From Bretschneidera sinensis (taxonomy: Eukaryota > Streptophyta > Magnoliopsida > Brassicales > Akaniaceae), in the NCBI GenBank assembly GCA_023935145.1, contig CM043699.1, positions 107,896,536 to 107,960,535 on the forward strand: a DNA stretch of 64,000 nucleotides, written 5' to 3'. This document shows positions 23,885 to 36,000 of the stretch, one piece after another. Every line of letters starts with the position of its first letter. Within the stretch, counting starts at the first letter, position 1. The notes beneath the pieces were generated by a model. It did not search any database and was not told the origin of the DNA. It saw only the letters and a list, made by a program, of their open reading frames with translations. Made by a program: the position numbers and the translations under genes.

Positions 23885-24149
23885 TGATGCCGAACAGTAA
23901 CAAGAATCTAAAACTAATATAAAAATAACCGCCCAAATTACATGGACAAACAATATTATAATTTAAAACTGATTGTATTCTCATTCATAAACTGCTTGTA
24001 AAATAACAGGTCTCCAGTACTTATAAAACTCTAATGCATGTAAATAAGAAAACAAAATAAACTAATTATTGTCTAGACATTATTCTGATTTTGTTTCCTT
24101 CTGGAGTATTTATTCTTGAAAAAATCTTTGACTGGTCCTCTATCATTCA

Positions 24150-24674
24150 CCCCGCATGAAAAGAACTCGACTTTGGAGAGATACTAAAGGTACCACTCTA
24201 AGAAATCTGGATCTAAGGCACAAAAATCCTCTTCAGAAAGCCAAGACGCGTCGGAATCCAGGCGACCACGCCACTTAATAAGAAAACGGCGAATCCCCCG
24301 CAGGAAGAAGCAACGAACTCCTCATCCAACACACTCTCAACCTTGTCTTGCTGGAGCGGAAAAGCTGGGAGCCTGGGCATCTGATTACCTGTGGAAACAT
24401 TAGAAGGCAATACTGAAGGCTCAAAAGTACCATGATAAGGGGTTCGGTCCTCCACATTGAAAACAGAGCTAATATTAAACTGATTGAGCAAGTCAAGTAA
24501 ATATGCATTAGTGCCAAGTTTACGTAGGATGGGAAAGGGGACCATGGCACGGGCATGCAATTTTTTGGATGACTGTCTAGGAAGCTGTTTAGGTCTAATG
24601 TGGACCATGACATAATCACCTATTAAATTCTTTAGCCCTACGACGCACATTAGCAGCAAGTTTATAATCAACAT
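24150..24674 (-). pseudogene. Chromovirus integrase C-terminus and chromodomain remnant
   Basis: GDYVMVHIRPKQLPR and HARAMVPFPILRKLGTNAYLLDL are the usual GPY/F-like end of chromovirus integrase. NVEDRTPYHG follows. The tail then reads chromodomain-like (LDEEFVASSCGGF; in another frame DFCALDPDFLEWYL). A frame change inside the chromodomain ends the ORF early. In intact relatives this domain directs integration to marked chromatin. Confidence 0.7.
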
Positions 24675-25643
24675 TACTTAAAACAATTTTTTGACGAATT
24701 TTAGCATGCAGGTTATGAATATGTTGTGCAAATGACTCAGTAGGTTCAGAAATACGAGCATCAGGGGGAAAGGGAACAAGGTCAATGGGTGTACGGGGTG
24801 AATAACCATGTACAATCTCAAAAGGACTTTTACCGATAGAGTGATTGACCGAATTGTTATAAGCAAACTCAGCAGTAGGCAAGATCAAGTCCCAAGTGCC
24901 TTGTTTCTCTCCGATAATACACCTAAGCAAATCACCCAGACTACAGTTAACTGCCTCAGTTTGCCCATCTGCTTGGGGATGAAATGCAGCATAAAATTTC
25001 AGAGTGGTGCCGCACATCTTCCAAAAATAATTGACAAACTTGACATTCTTGTCAGACACAATGGTCAAGGGTAACGCATGCAACTCAACAACCTCCCTAA
25101 AAATAGCTTTGCTACATATGAGGCGTTAGATGCTTTACTACAAGGAATAAAGTGGGCCATTTTAGAAAACTGGTCTACCACTACAAAGATGGAATCGTGC
25201 TCCCGAGTTGTCTTGGGCAATCCAAGAACAAATTCTATACTTAAATCTTTCCATGGAGCATGGGGGACAGGTAGAGGGGTATAGAGACCCGTGTTTTGCC
25301 TTTTGGCCTTAGCTAGTTGGCAAGGTCGACATTGGGATACTATCCGCAGGACATCCCGTTTTAGTGAGGTCCAATAAAACCTATCCTCCACTAATGCTAT
25401 GGTTTTGTCACGATCTAAGTGGCTGGCTAGTCCGCCAGAATGCATTTCCCAAACTAGAAATTCCCTAAGGGAGGTATGTTGGATGCACAGTCTCGTGGCA
25501 CGAAAGAGATATCCGTCATGGATAACAAAATCAACATATTCTCCACGGTTACCGTTCCTAACCTCCGCATAAATAATCCCAAAATCAAGACACGTAGGGT
25601 AATCATCTTTCATCTTATCAAAGCCCACCATCTGGGCCTTCAT
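24616..25643 (-). pseudogene. Chromovirus integrase
   Basis: Two overlapping minus-strand ORFs cover it. The first (25643-25065) has the zinc-binding region around EMHSGGLASHLDRDKT...CRPCQLAK and the start of the catalytic core (LSIEFVLGLPKTTREHDSIF, FVVVDQFSKMAHFIPC). The second (25083-24616) has the rest of the core (TIVSDKNVKFVNYFW and FHPQADGQTEAVN). A frameshift near 25070-25080 separates them. The enzyme would join element cDNA to host DNA; this copy is broken. Confidence 0.85.
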
Positions 25644-27056
25644 TGCTTGAAGAACCGTGATTACTCGACTAAGAGAATCAACGACTTTGTTCTCAACATC
25701 GGAACGTTGTTTAAGAACAAGAGTATACTAATTGAGAAACCCTACCCATGCCACATGCCTAGTGTTCACCTTCTTTTGGGAGCTTAGATACCGCAAAGCA
25801 AGGTGGTCGGAGTACAGAACAAACTGTTGAGGCAGCAGGTAGTATCTCCAATGGTGAAGAGATTGAACCACAACGTAGAATTCTTTGTCATATGTGGAGT
25901 ATCGTTGCTTCGTCTCATTTAACTTTTCAATAAAGAAAGCAACTGGTGTCTCTCTTGACTCAAAACGCCTCCAATTCCCACTCCCGAAGCATCACACGCA
26001 ACCTCAAAAACCTTCTCAAAATCCGGATGCTTCAACATGGGGCCTTCTGTCATTTTATTTTTGATTTCCTCAAAGGCCCTAGTGGCTGCAGGCATCCAAC
26101 GGAACTCCCCCTTCTCCAAGCAATCAGTGATGGGAGCCGTAATGGTATTAAACCCCCGAACGAACCTCCTATAAAAAGTGGCTAGCCCATGGAAATTACG
26201 CACCTCCGAGATGGTTTTAGGGATAGGCCACTCTCGAATGACCTGAACCTTTTTAGGGTCAGCTACAATGCGATGCATGGAGACAATAAAACCCAAGAAT
26301 AGTACCTGTGGTTGTAGAAAAGTACACTTCTTGAGATTGGCATACAGTTTAACCTCCTTAAGGGCAGTGAAAACCTGATGAAGGTGACCTAGATATGCTT
26401 CTCGGGACTTACTATACACCAATATATCATCAAAATAGACCACTAAGATTTTATCTATGAACGGTTGTAGCACCTAAGTCATTACTCGCAGGAAAGTGCT
26501 AGGTGCATTTGATAACCCAAAAGGCATAACTAGCCATTCAAACAACCCATCCTGGGTTTTGAAGGCAGTTTTCCATTCATTTCCAGGCCGAATGCGAATC
26601 TGGTGATACCCACTGCACAAATCAATCTTAGAGAACCAGCTAGAACCAGTCCAACATGTCTTCAAGTCTAAGGATGGGAAATCTATACTTGATCGTAATC
26701 TTGTTGATGGCTTTGCTGTCGATATACATTCGCCATAAGCCGTCCTTCTTAGGGGTCAAGAGGGTGGGTACTACGCAAGGGCTAAGGCTATGCCTAACCA
26801 AACATTTACCTAATAATTCCTCCACTTGTCGATTCAACTCATTACGCTCGTTCACATTCAGCCTATAGTGGGGCAAATTAGGTAATTGGGATCTGGGAAC
26901 CAAGTCAATGGCATGTTGTATGTCCTGCATAGGTGGTAACTCATTAGGCAACTCATCTGGCACAACATCCGAGAATTCTCCTAGGAGTCTTTCGATTTCA
27001 GGTGATATGTTACTCGTCAACTCATGTCGTTCTTTGGGAACCTTTCTAGCGACCAA
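25644..27056 (-). pseudogene. Chromovirus reverse transcriptase and RNase H
   Basis: Reverse transcriptase motifs appear in order on the minus strand over three ORFs (27056-26640, 26665-26474, 26473-25919): [51 protein letters not shown], and the catalytic box [11 protein letters not shown] (about 26437-26405). RNase H starts with [14 protein letters not shown] (about 25970) and decays after the stop at 25919. A frameshift near 26650 and a stop at 26474 interrupt it. Confidence 0.85.
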
Positions 27057-27077
27057 GGCTAACCAAAAGTTACTTTC

Positions 27078-27560
27078 TTACCCCTCCCTCTCAACGGCTT
27101 TGCGATCTAAAAGGTGAATGCTCTTTTCATAGTGAACCGAGGAGGGAGTCTTAGATTTGGTTCTATGATCTTTACCTAAGGGTTTGGCAGGGGTAGGAAC
27201 AAATTTTGCAGGAGTGAGAAGGACAGTCTTACCCTTATACTGAAAGACATAAGTGTTCTCACAACCATGATTGGTCACATCTAGATCGTACAACCAAGGA
27301 CGTCCCAAAAGGACGTGGGAGACATCCATTGGTAATACATCACAATAGATCTCCTCTTTATAGTGGCCAAACTGGATAGGGACAAGACACCTCTCAGTAA
27401 TAGGTAAATTGGTGTTATCAACCCAAGCAACCTTGAAAGGCTATGGGTGTGATTCTACCTTAAGGTTCGAACGATCTATAGTAGATTTAAACACCATGTT
27501 CATTGTGCTACCACCATTAATGACCAGCTTGCTGGAGCGATCATTACATTTAATAATGGT
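27078..27560 (-). pseudogene. Chromovirus aspartic protease remnant
   Basis: The motif LVINGGSTMNMV (codons near 27525-27490) is where chromoviruses have (I/V)DGGS.N. The catalytic Asp is replaced by Asn (codon AAT on the minus strand, 27516-27518). After a stop at 27441 and a frame change, the C-terminal half reads DVSHVLLGRPWLYDLDVTNHG (27329-27260), as in related proteases. Confidence 0.75.
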
Positions 27561-29028
27561 GTAGAAGATACTGGTTCTCTTCCATGCATCACCATCCACT
27601 GTAGTGGACAAAATACACCTCACAATGTTGATGTGCGAGGCAAGGAGGTTCTCTCCCAAAGCATCTTCATCGCCCGAGTAGTCTACAGGGTCGACCACAA
27701 CAGTTTCATTTTCTGAAATATCATTAGAGACGGGGGCAACGGTGAGGGTACACTCGGGACAGCGTGAGGCGATGTGACCATACTTGTGACATTGGTGGCA
27801 TTGAATGGAGGCATTGCTCGCACGCGAATCGGTACTAAGACGAGTGGTGCTAGCATTGAACTCTTTACTCTTGGGAAGGCCCTCCTTAGTGATAGGGGTA
27901 GATTGAGAAAAGGATCGAGTCTGACTAGTGTAAGAAGTGATACGACGGAAAAACGGTTTATTAAAGTAGGTCTCAAATTCGAGAGCCTGTTGGTATGCGT
28001 CAGCAACTGTTGTGGGGGACACTAACTCTATCTCATTGCGAATATCAGATCTAAGGCCATTGACAAAACGAGAGATCATGACTATAAAGTCCTCTTCCAT
28101 CCCTGTCCGGAGCAAGAGCTCCTGAAACCTGCTCATGTTGTCGGTCACACTAGAAGTCGATTGGGTATAGTTCAACATCTGGCTAATCAGGCGACTCCTA
28201 TATGAGGTAGGTAGGTAATTCTCTGTAAGTTTTTGCATCATGACCCTCCATCGGGTAACCAGAGGTTCACCTGCAAGTTCGAGATGGGTGAACATTTTGC
28301 CAAAACAGTCTAGTAGGACCGATCAACTTCATTTTGGTGAAACGGACACGGTCAATATCTGACATTCGATACCAGTAATCCTCCAAACTATTGAGCCAAT
28401 CTGAAAAGACATCATGGTCTAATTTACCATCATAGGTGGGTGCATCAACTTTGACTTTCCTAGGTGATATCATGGTAGTCTTCCTGCCTATACCATTGTC
28501 TATAAAATCTGTCCTCTGGCCTATGTCGTTGGTATCCATAAGGGTGGTGTCTACCCTCATTTCCAACGATTTGGTCCAAGTGAGTTTGTCTAAAGTCTTG
28601 TCGATTGTGTTGCCAGGGAACGGATTGGGTGTTCCCCGGGATTCCCTCAAATGGTGGCATCACATTTTATTCGATGTCTTCATCAAAATGAAACCTCATA
28701 GCAAGATTAGTGGTGTGACTCGCTCTAGGGTGGATCGTACTATGTTCATGGGTCGCTAAGTGACCATCCACAGACCCTACAGAGGTCTGGGACCTATGAG
28801 ATGGACCGGGAAATCTACACCCTCTCGAAGCTACAAGGTACTTAATATCTGCTCTAACTGAGCAGTTTGTTGATCTAGTCTACCATTGAGTAAGCCCATT
28901 TGACATTCAATATCACTCACTCTACCATCAATGGCATGTGTGTCTAGTAAGGTAAGGGGGGTGGTTTCTTTTCCAGGATGCATGGTTATGTAAGTGAATG
29001 CAATGAGTGTGACAATGATAGGAGTCAA
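27561..29028 (-). pseudogene. Chromovirus gag
   Basis: An N-terminal piece (29028-28831: IECQMGLLNGRLDQQTAQLEQ-type coiled segment) is followed by the capsid region over 28650-28267 (VDAPTYDGKLDHDVFSDWL) and 28295-27561. The latter has the retrotransposon gag fold signature (WRVMMQKLTENYLPTSY...MSRFQELLLRTGM) and one CCHC zinc knuckle CHQCHKYGHIASRC (about 27800-27760). Frame changes near 28280 and 28660-28830 break it. Confidence 0.8.
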
Positions 29029-29367
29029 ATTAAATTACTGTAAGCAAAACAAATGATAAACAAGCTGCTTTTGTGCGTCTAAAGTTTTGAATTTAATCTA
29101 AGTGATAGATCAAATAAAGGCACAAGTTATTGATCGAAGTGACAGGTCAATAAAGGCACAAGGTAGGAATATAAGTGACAAATCAATAAAATGGAAAATT
29201 TAAACTTGAACTAGCAAAATTGACTACGCCAAACAGTAAAATATTAACAAGTTTTAAAATGGAGAGCCTGACCTTATTTGTGGCACTCTGACAGGTATGT
29301 AGCTTCTGTTTTTTTTTTCGGTGCTCAGATGGTGCCTCAGCTCAGCTGCTGAAGGCTCGGCTTGGTT

Positions 29368-29425
29368 CAGGTGGGTGGCTTGGCTCGGCTTCCTGCTCGG
29401 CTCAGGTGGGTGGCTTGGCTCGGCT
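29368..29425. repeat. Short GC-rich tandem duplication (period 35 bp)
   Basis: The 23-mer beginning CAGGTGGGTGGCTTGG occurs at 29368 and again at 29403, in a GC-rich patch unlike the AT-rich surroundings between the chromovirus end and the F-box remainder. Confidence 0.7.
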
Positions 29426-29539
29426 CGTCTTCTTTCTCTGGCCAGAAACGAGCCGGGTCGCTGTGGGTGAAACTGAGCTGTGCAGATTCACGTCGGATGG
29501 GCACGGGGCTGATTGGGACGGGCCACCCACCCGTTGTTA

Positions 29540-30420
29540 TGCCTCCTGGATGCTTCACGTCTTTCCAACCTTCTGTAAACGACATTCTTGACTCATGTAA
29601 TGCTTTGATGCTCTTCAGAAACCGTGCGAACAATGAGTATGCCTGTGGAATTGCGTAACCAACCAGTTTGCGTTCATTTCTTTCTGTAAGCACAAGCCTG
29701 GCTTTCATACTAACATTGCTTTTGACCCCGAGAATCTTCCTATCATGGAATTTTTTCCTTCCAACGCTACCGCCCTCATAGATTCCCTAAACATGTTTCA
29801 CGTTTGGACTTTTTCTTGTCAGCAAGTGGCAAGCGGACCAAATTCAATGTGCAATACAAGCTCTCCCTGGAAACTGGTGCTCTAGTTAGCTGGTCCATTT
29901 ACACTCATAGAAAGCTATACAAATTATCAACGTCTGGCAACCTTTTACACTACTATCTCAAAGATAGAAATGTTGACCTCACTTACATTAAGCTTCCGCC
30001 ATTTGCATAATATTCCAGCAATTTTGATACAATGGGTTGTACTGGCGTCCCTTCATCATGCAAGGAAGGACAATGACCATTCAAGGTTCTTATTTGGATG
30101 CTCTCTGATGAGAACCACCACTGTGATGCTAGTGATCCGTGAGTTTTGATGCACTCTGTTAGCCTCCAGGTGTTGGCTACCCATCCTTGAATAGTTGATT
30201 TCCGCAGCAAGTTCTCAGCGCTTTCATTGTTCAAGCCCATAGCTTTTGATCCTGTTTCTGTTGCTATTTTCATTTGGACTCCCAATCTTATGCTATAATT
30301 GTCTTTCTGGGAATTTGGATATAGTGCCCTAGGATTTGCACATCGACAAACGGGAATATGCTCCAAGTGCTATCTTCCCTATCACTCAATGCTTGGTTCC
30401 TTTCAAGGACTTCCCCTGTA
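29540..30420 (+). pseudogene. F-box gene, C-terminal part (disrupted, frame-broken)
   Basis: Plus-strand fragments in three frames read like the associated domain of plant F-box proteins. Examples are VNDILDSCNALMLF, TNQFAFISFCKHKPGFHTNIAFDPENLP, SGKRTKFNVQ, KLYKLSTSGNLLHYYLKDRN, FKVLIWMLSDENHHCDA and PIAFDPVSVAIFIWTPN. The order fits continuation of the N-terminal part at 23586-23884. Multiple stops and frame changes show it has decayed since disruption. The longer minus ORFs over the same DNA (29983-30366, 30288-30536) are shadows of this fragment. Confidence 0.6.
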
Positions 30421-31367
30421 AGCAATATTGCATTTGAGAGATTAAAATGTGTGACATTTATCATACAAGAAAGAAGAGATTGCATCTCCTGGAGCACATG
30501 GCAATCAATCACTCTGGGTGAAGAAGCTTTTGTCATCAGTGGATCTCCCTAAAATGGTAGGGCTGGAAATAAAGTGGTAGTGCACTTCTTTGGGTATTTC
30601 TTCTCTCTTCAGATTTTTTTTTAACAGAATTTGAGTACAGGTCAACTTTGTTTTCCATGTTTTTCTGAAGTTGTTTTGCAATGCTTTGAAATGCATTATT
30701 ACCCAATGCCACAATGTGAGGGGATAGATTCATCTGCTGTAAAAACTGTGTTGTAAAGCTTGCAATACACTGTTTTAATATATAAATTTGGACTCTTTAA
30801 ATTTTGAGATTTAGTAGGGACCACGTTATATTTAAAATTTGTGTGTATTGCAAGTGTTACTTCACAATTTTTTACAGCAAAGGAGTTGATCCCCAATGTG
30901 AGCTACTGGTTGATTTGCTCTATCATGTATATCGTAAATTGTGTTACTATCTTTATCATACTTATATACCGAGTTATGTAGTAAATAGCTACAGGAAAAT
31001 TTAATGTTGTTGACACTTATCTTTAACATGAATCGATTCTTGATGCAGTACTCATGAAAGTATCAAAGAACACCGTTTTTTTCATCACTTTAAACATGGT
31101 TGCATTTCAATCCTAGTATACAGTAATGTAGCAACTAATCATGCTGAATGGAGGCATAACCTTCTCCATCCATATGTTCTAATTTTCCGTAGGTTCTAAT
31201 TGCCATTCAATCACATGGTAAGACAAGTTGATTCTACTTTCTTACTGGAAAAAAAATTAGTATCATATTTTTATAATTGCTTGAAATTTGCTAAACATGC
31301 TCATGGAAGTTTATCATTGCATGTTTCGCATTGAACTTTATTTCTCATATAGAGATCCATCAAAACC
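30421..31367. other. Intergenic between F-box remnant and P450
   Basis: Holds the probable 3' flank of the F-box gene (plus strand) and the 3' UTR of the P450 gene (minus strand); the two are convergent. Several 60-80 codon ORFs here carry no motif. Confidence 0.4.
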
Positions 31368-33018
31368 CTAGTGTTCAATAAATGGATTAAAATGTATTAC
31401 AGGATAACACACAAGTGGGTTTTCCAATATCACTGAGAATCCTGCTAAACCTTCTCTCATATCAACCTTTTCGCCATCTTTCACTTTCCAGTCAAAGCAT
31501 TGCACCAAGGCTCCAATGGTTGAATGCAACACCAACAAAGCAAGGGATGCGCCTGGACATGCTCGTCGGCCACTCCCAAACGGGAGATAATCAAAATTCA
31601 ATCCTTTCATTTCCATTTGGTGTTGATTAGGGTTTACTACGTGGTTTACCATAAACCTGTCTGGTATGAACTCATCTGAATCAACCCATGAATTCGGGTC
31701 ATGCATTATGGTGTACAAATTGATCATCATCCTACTCTTACCCGTCAAAACAAAGCCGTTGATATTGCACTCTTCCTTGCATTCTCTCAAAGCCAAGATT
31801 GATGGTGGGTGTAGTCTTAGGGTTTCCTTCACAACTGCTTGTAGGTATGGGAGATTTGGGATGTCTGATTCTTTCACTAATCTGCCTGACCCAACAGCTG
31901 AGAGAATTTCTTCTCTTAATTTCTTGAATGCTTGTGGATGTTTGATGAGCTCCGCCATAGCCCACTGCAAGGCTGTTGATGAGGTTTCAGTCCCCGCTAT
32001 GAACATGTCCTAAGTGATCACCACGATTGAATGAATTCTTTCTAAGGTCAGTTGAAACAAATTAATATTGCATTATAAAATAATTTGAAAATACGAGGAA
32101 AAAACTTACCAAGAAGAAACCTTTGATATCTGTTCTGGTTAATTTTACTTGCTCATCTTGGTCTTTGCAACATTCTAATAAAATATCCATCAAATCTCTT
32201 GTTTCTTTCTCACAACCGCTCTTCTCTTTGTCTCGGATGATCTGCTCCATCAACTGGTCAAACTTTTCAAGAGTCTTTCTAAGCTTTCTACCATATCCAA
32301 ACAAGTCAAACTTTCCCAAAGGACCAAAGACATCACCCAAACTTAACTTCCCTCCAATCACCACAATCCGATCAACCAACTCCTTAACCTTCTTAGCTTC
32401 ATTTGCACTCCCTGAGCATCTCGTGCTCATCGCCATTCTACAAATAACATTGTTGGTTAAAGTCAACAGTGACATACTCAATTCACAAGATTCTCCTTTT
32501 GCAGAGATCTTTGTGAGTGACTCCAACAGTTTCATCACCTCTTCCTCTCTTACATGTACAAACTGGTTAAGCGTTGAACTGGAGAGAAGTTGTGTCATAC
32601 ATAGCTTCTTCAAGAACTTCCAATATGTACCATACGGCGCCGTAAAGAAACCAGATTCTTTGTATATGTTGTATTCAGAGGAACCGAATTCTGGACGTGA
32701 CACGAAATTTAGCTCATGTGTTTTGTATATTTCTTTGGCAAACTTGGAATCGGAGACAAGAATGGCTGATGATGCACCCATACGGATCTGTATAAGTGGG
32801 CCGTAGCGATTTGCTAGTGAATGCAAAGACTTGTGTAAAGGGGAACCCATCAAATGGAGGTGACCAATTATTGGAAGGCCAGGTGGGCATGGCGGGTATT
32901 TAGTTATGGCCCGAGAACTGGTGTTTGTGTATTTTTTTATGAAGATATGAAGAAGGACGGCGAAAATGAAGAGCAAAATGCAATAGTAAATAACACTATC
33001 ACCACCTGTGGAGGCCAT
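31368..33018 (-). CDS. Cytochrome P450, CYP93/CYP705/CYP712-type, two exons
   Basis: A microsomal heme-thiolate monooxygenase of the plant A-type P450s. Exon 1 is 33018-32110 (303 codons) and exon 2 is 32009-31368 (213 codons plus stop), joined across a 100-bp intron with GTAAGT and CTTAG borders. The join gives ...GFFL/DMFIAGTETS..., in frame. The 516-residue product has an N-terminal membrane anchor (about 9-27) and a proline hinge YPPCPPGLP (41-49). The I-helix oxygen-binding motif is AGTETS (308-313), the K-helix is ETLR (365-368), and PDRF is at 419-422. The heme loop is FGSGRRACPG (447-456, Cys454). All catalytic motifs are intact. The LREC...CNINGF substrate-site region and the HVREEEV stretch resemble CYP712/CYP705 more than CYP93B/C, so a flavone or isoflavone synthase role is not supported. 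The substrate is unknown; automated pipelines often call such genes dihydroxypterocarpan 6a-hydroxylase. No other pathway genes lie nearby. Confidence 0.93.
32010..32109 (-). other. Intron of the P450 gene
   Basis: Phase-0 intron of 100 bp with donor GTAAGT (32109-32104) and acceptor CACTTAG ending at 32010, at the usual CYP93-clan position just before the I-helix AG(T)ETS motif. Confidence 0.9.
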
Positions 33019-33059
33019 GACTGGCTGGCTAGCTAGCTTGTGCTACCAGGCACTACTAC

Positions 33060-33066
33060 TATATAT
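33060..33066 (-). promoter_or_regulatory. TATA box candidate of the P450 gene
   Basis: TATATAG on the minus strand, about 45 bp upstream of the ATG at 33018. It implies a very short leader. Confidence 0.4.
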
Positions 33067-33069
33067 CAA

Positions 33070-36000
33070 CCAGATGGGTGATCTATTCAATAAATGGATG
33101 CACACAATAAATTGGCTTTCTTTTTTATTGCATTAGAAAAGGCATTAATTTATTAAGACGAACTGTACATACGTTGATTTTCCCAACAATGGATTAATTT
33201 GTGGGTTCATGTAATATTCACCTTTACGCCAGTTTGGCTTGCGATCAAGATTCAAACATATTAAAATAAGATTATGCTTTGAAGGTTTGTTTGTTTCATT
33301 GACGCATGGTATGGATTGGGACTGGATTAAGTATTGATTAAAGTAGTAATACTTAATACTTTTTTTTATTATATGATTGACCAAACTTATCCCATCAAAA
33401 TCATATAGATGCTATCGATAGGATTAACATTTATATTAAAGTAACATTTAGAGTGAAATAATTAAATTACAATTTTTAGTCTTAACTGTCCAATTAAGAT
33501 TTTATATTATATCTTAATCTATGATTCGTGTTTGTTAGGATATTTTATATTATCTTAAGATTTAATTTTGATGTAGATAAATTTGTGTTAAATAATTAAT
33601 AAGTTTGTTTAGTGTGCATGATTAAATTAATTGTTTATTTAAAGTGGTTATTCTTTAGTTGAAGAATCAAGCCTAACAAATCTTAGAGCATAGGTTAGAA
33701 AAAGACAAATTGGTAGCATGATGTGAATTTACATTGTTGGCATTATCATCAAAATTATAATAAATTTAATAATTTTATTTATCTCAAAATTATGACCAAA
33801 AAAAATAAAATATTTTAAATGAAAATTTGGTTGATATGATTTTTTTTTATAAAATTAAATAAGTTAACATTTCAAATAAATTAATATCAAAGACATCATA
33901 AAAGAAAAATCAAAGACAATTTTTTTAAAAAAATTAAAATAACGTTGCATGTTTTTATTTATTTAGAAAAATATAAATTCAAATAATCTTAAAATTTAAG
34001 TTATAATCAATTTTAAAATAAATATAATTATTAAGTTTATCATAATCATATGGAGATATTTTAATACTAAAAATATTTTAATCATTATGTAAAATAATAT
34101 TTAATTAAAATTTTAATTTTTTTAATAAATTTATTTTAAATTATTTAATATAAATATTAATATTTTAAAATGAATAGTAAAATTTAAAAACTTTTGATAT
34201 CGTAATATCATTTCAATAAATTTAAAATATGTAATTTGCATTTTCTTTTAACAAGTTGGCCGTAATTGCCACGGTGGTCTGACTGTCTGAGCAGCCTTTA
34301 TTCATACGCAACCCATTCTCGTTGCCAGGGCATTGACCTAGACTAGTCAAGCAATCCCTTTGTAAACAATGGAACAATGAAAACAACAATTTTGTTTTCA
34401 TTCTCCTTTTTTCTAAGTTGAAGAGTTCAATTTTTATAAAAATATTTTCATAAAAAATACTTTTTAATTAAAGATATTTTAAAAATACAACAAAATAATA
34501 ATTTATTATAATGTAAACACAAAATTTGTCACATAACTCATCTCTAAATTCACAATTTTATCATATTATTCATTTAAAATGAAAAAAAATAACAATTAAA
34601 TGATATAAATAAAATACAAATCGGTGAAAGTTGAGCTTTAGACTTAATGGTTTCATAGCTTAGATTAGTATTTTTAGCAATGAACCAAAATTAGAGATGA
34701 AATTATTAACTCATATCCATTAAAATACGAATAAAAATTTAAATTTTAAGACTCGTTAAAAATTTACTCGCGTCTGATTCTGTCTGCAAAAATTGTGATA
34801 GAGTCGTGTCTATACTTGAGTTAACAGACCATGTTGGCTTTCCCCATCCGAAATCGACTTCACATAGTGAGAATTTAAACAAACTGCTACAAATATAAAA
34901 GTCTACAACCTTGACTTTTTAAATGGAGGCCTCCCGCAGTTTTAATGAACTCAAAGATGCATGAGGATGCCCCATGCCCACAAAGCTTTTCCGTGCACTT
35001 CTCATTTAGTTCTTGCATTGATTTCCTTAATTCAACAACCAATCCTTGCAACTCTATCTCAGTCTTTTGGTTCCCAACAAAGAAACCTATCAAAAGGTTT
35101 TCAATAGAGTGAGTATGAGTCGATTTGGGTTAAAGTGATATAAAAATTCAATCTTACTTAATTATATTACGTTAAAAAAATCTTAACCAAACTCAGTCCA
35201 TAAATCCATCCAACCTCAACTCAATCCATGAACATATCCAACCTAAACTCAACCTATGAACCCATCAAACCTCAACTTAATCCAACCTATTCAAATCGGT
35301 TTGAGTCATTAGCTTAATTTTTTTACTAAAAAAATTAATTCATACATATTAATTTTTTTTTTTTTTGAAGTTGCAAGAGCCCTTGAAGTTAAATCAATGG
35401 GGTTATCTGCTACACTTGACATTTGTATTATTAATAAGCAACAGACACAAGACACAACAGGTTTTTCACATAAACCATATGTAGTCATGAAAATTGAAAT
35501 AACCAAATAAACATAGTAGAGTAATTTTTTAAAAAAAAATATAGAGACACATAAATAAGTTCTGTCAAACACTTATATAATGCACAGAGAATGAAAGAAT
35601 TTCTTTTCAAAGAACCATGATCAAGCAGAACCCTTAATTGTATTTACACCAAAATGACTAAGCAATTTCTTTTATAAAAGAGAATATAAATTTGCGATCT
35701 AATGCTTATCTTATTCTAAGTAATTTTCCCAAGTTTGGATAAGATTCATAAGACCATATAAAAACCATCTCACAACATTAAAACCATGAGATAGAATTAA
35801 GATATGAATAGAATTAAAGAAGCAAGAAGATTTTTTTTTTCTTTTAAAAAAAGAACAAAACGCAAGTTTACACAAACAAAAATCAATCAATTGAAGGGTT
35901 CCATATTGTCATTATACTTATTATTAACAAAAATTAACACAATGAAAGCAAATAAATTAATCAGAATTGTCTAACAATCGTAATTTTCTTTAGGTAGAGT

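Larger units (their letters stand above)
23885..29300 (-). mobile_element. Decayed Ty3/gypsy chromovirus inserted in the F-box gene
   Basis: On the minus strand the order gag, protease, reverse transcriptase, RNase H, integrase, chromodomain-like tail runs from about 29028 to about 24150. The integrase-C/chromodomain arrangement and motifs such as LPVPHAPWKDLSIEFVLGLP point to a Reina/CRM/Tekay-type chromovirus. Every domain has frameshifts or stops. LTRs could not be paired. The left flank (23885-24110) ends, in element orientation, CTTGTTACTGTTCGGCATCA. A weakly similar phrase (CTTGTTAATATTTTACTGTTTGGCG) occurs near 29226-29250, which may be what is left of the 5' LTR. Outer limits are therefore approximate. 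Confidence 0.75.

Noticed and set aside
29367..29708. 113-codon minus-strand ORF and overlapping plus ORF 29362-29658
   Set aside because: Runs through a GC-rich tandem duplication and into the F-box remnant; long because of composition.
29983..30366. 127-codon minus-strand ORF and neighbours at 30288-30733
   Set aside because: The opposite strand carries F-box-like fragments in order; these ORFs look like antisense shadows without recognisable domains.
32123..32806. 227-codon plus ORF
   Set aside because: Exact antisense of P450 exon 1; no independent signature.
35100..35310. Telomere-like AACC(C)TAA-type text
   Set aside because: Degenerate and lacks a regular 7-bp period; reads as a common dispersed plant repeat rather than interstitial telomere.
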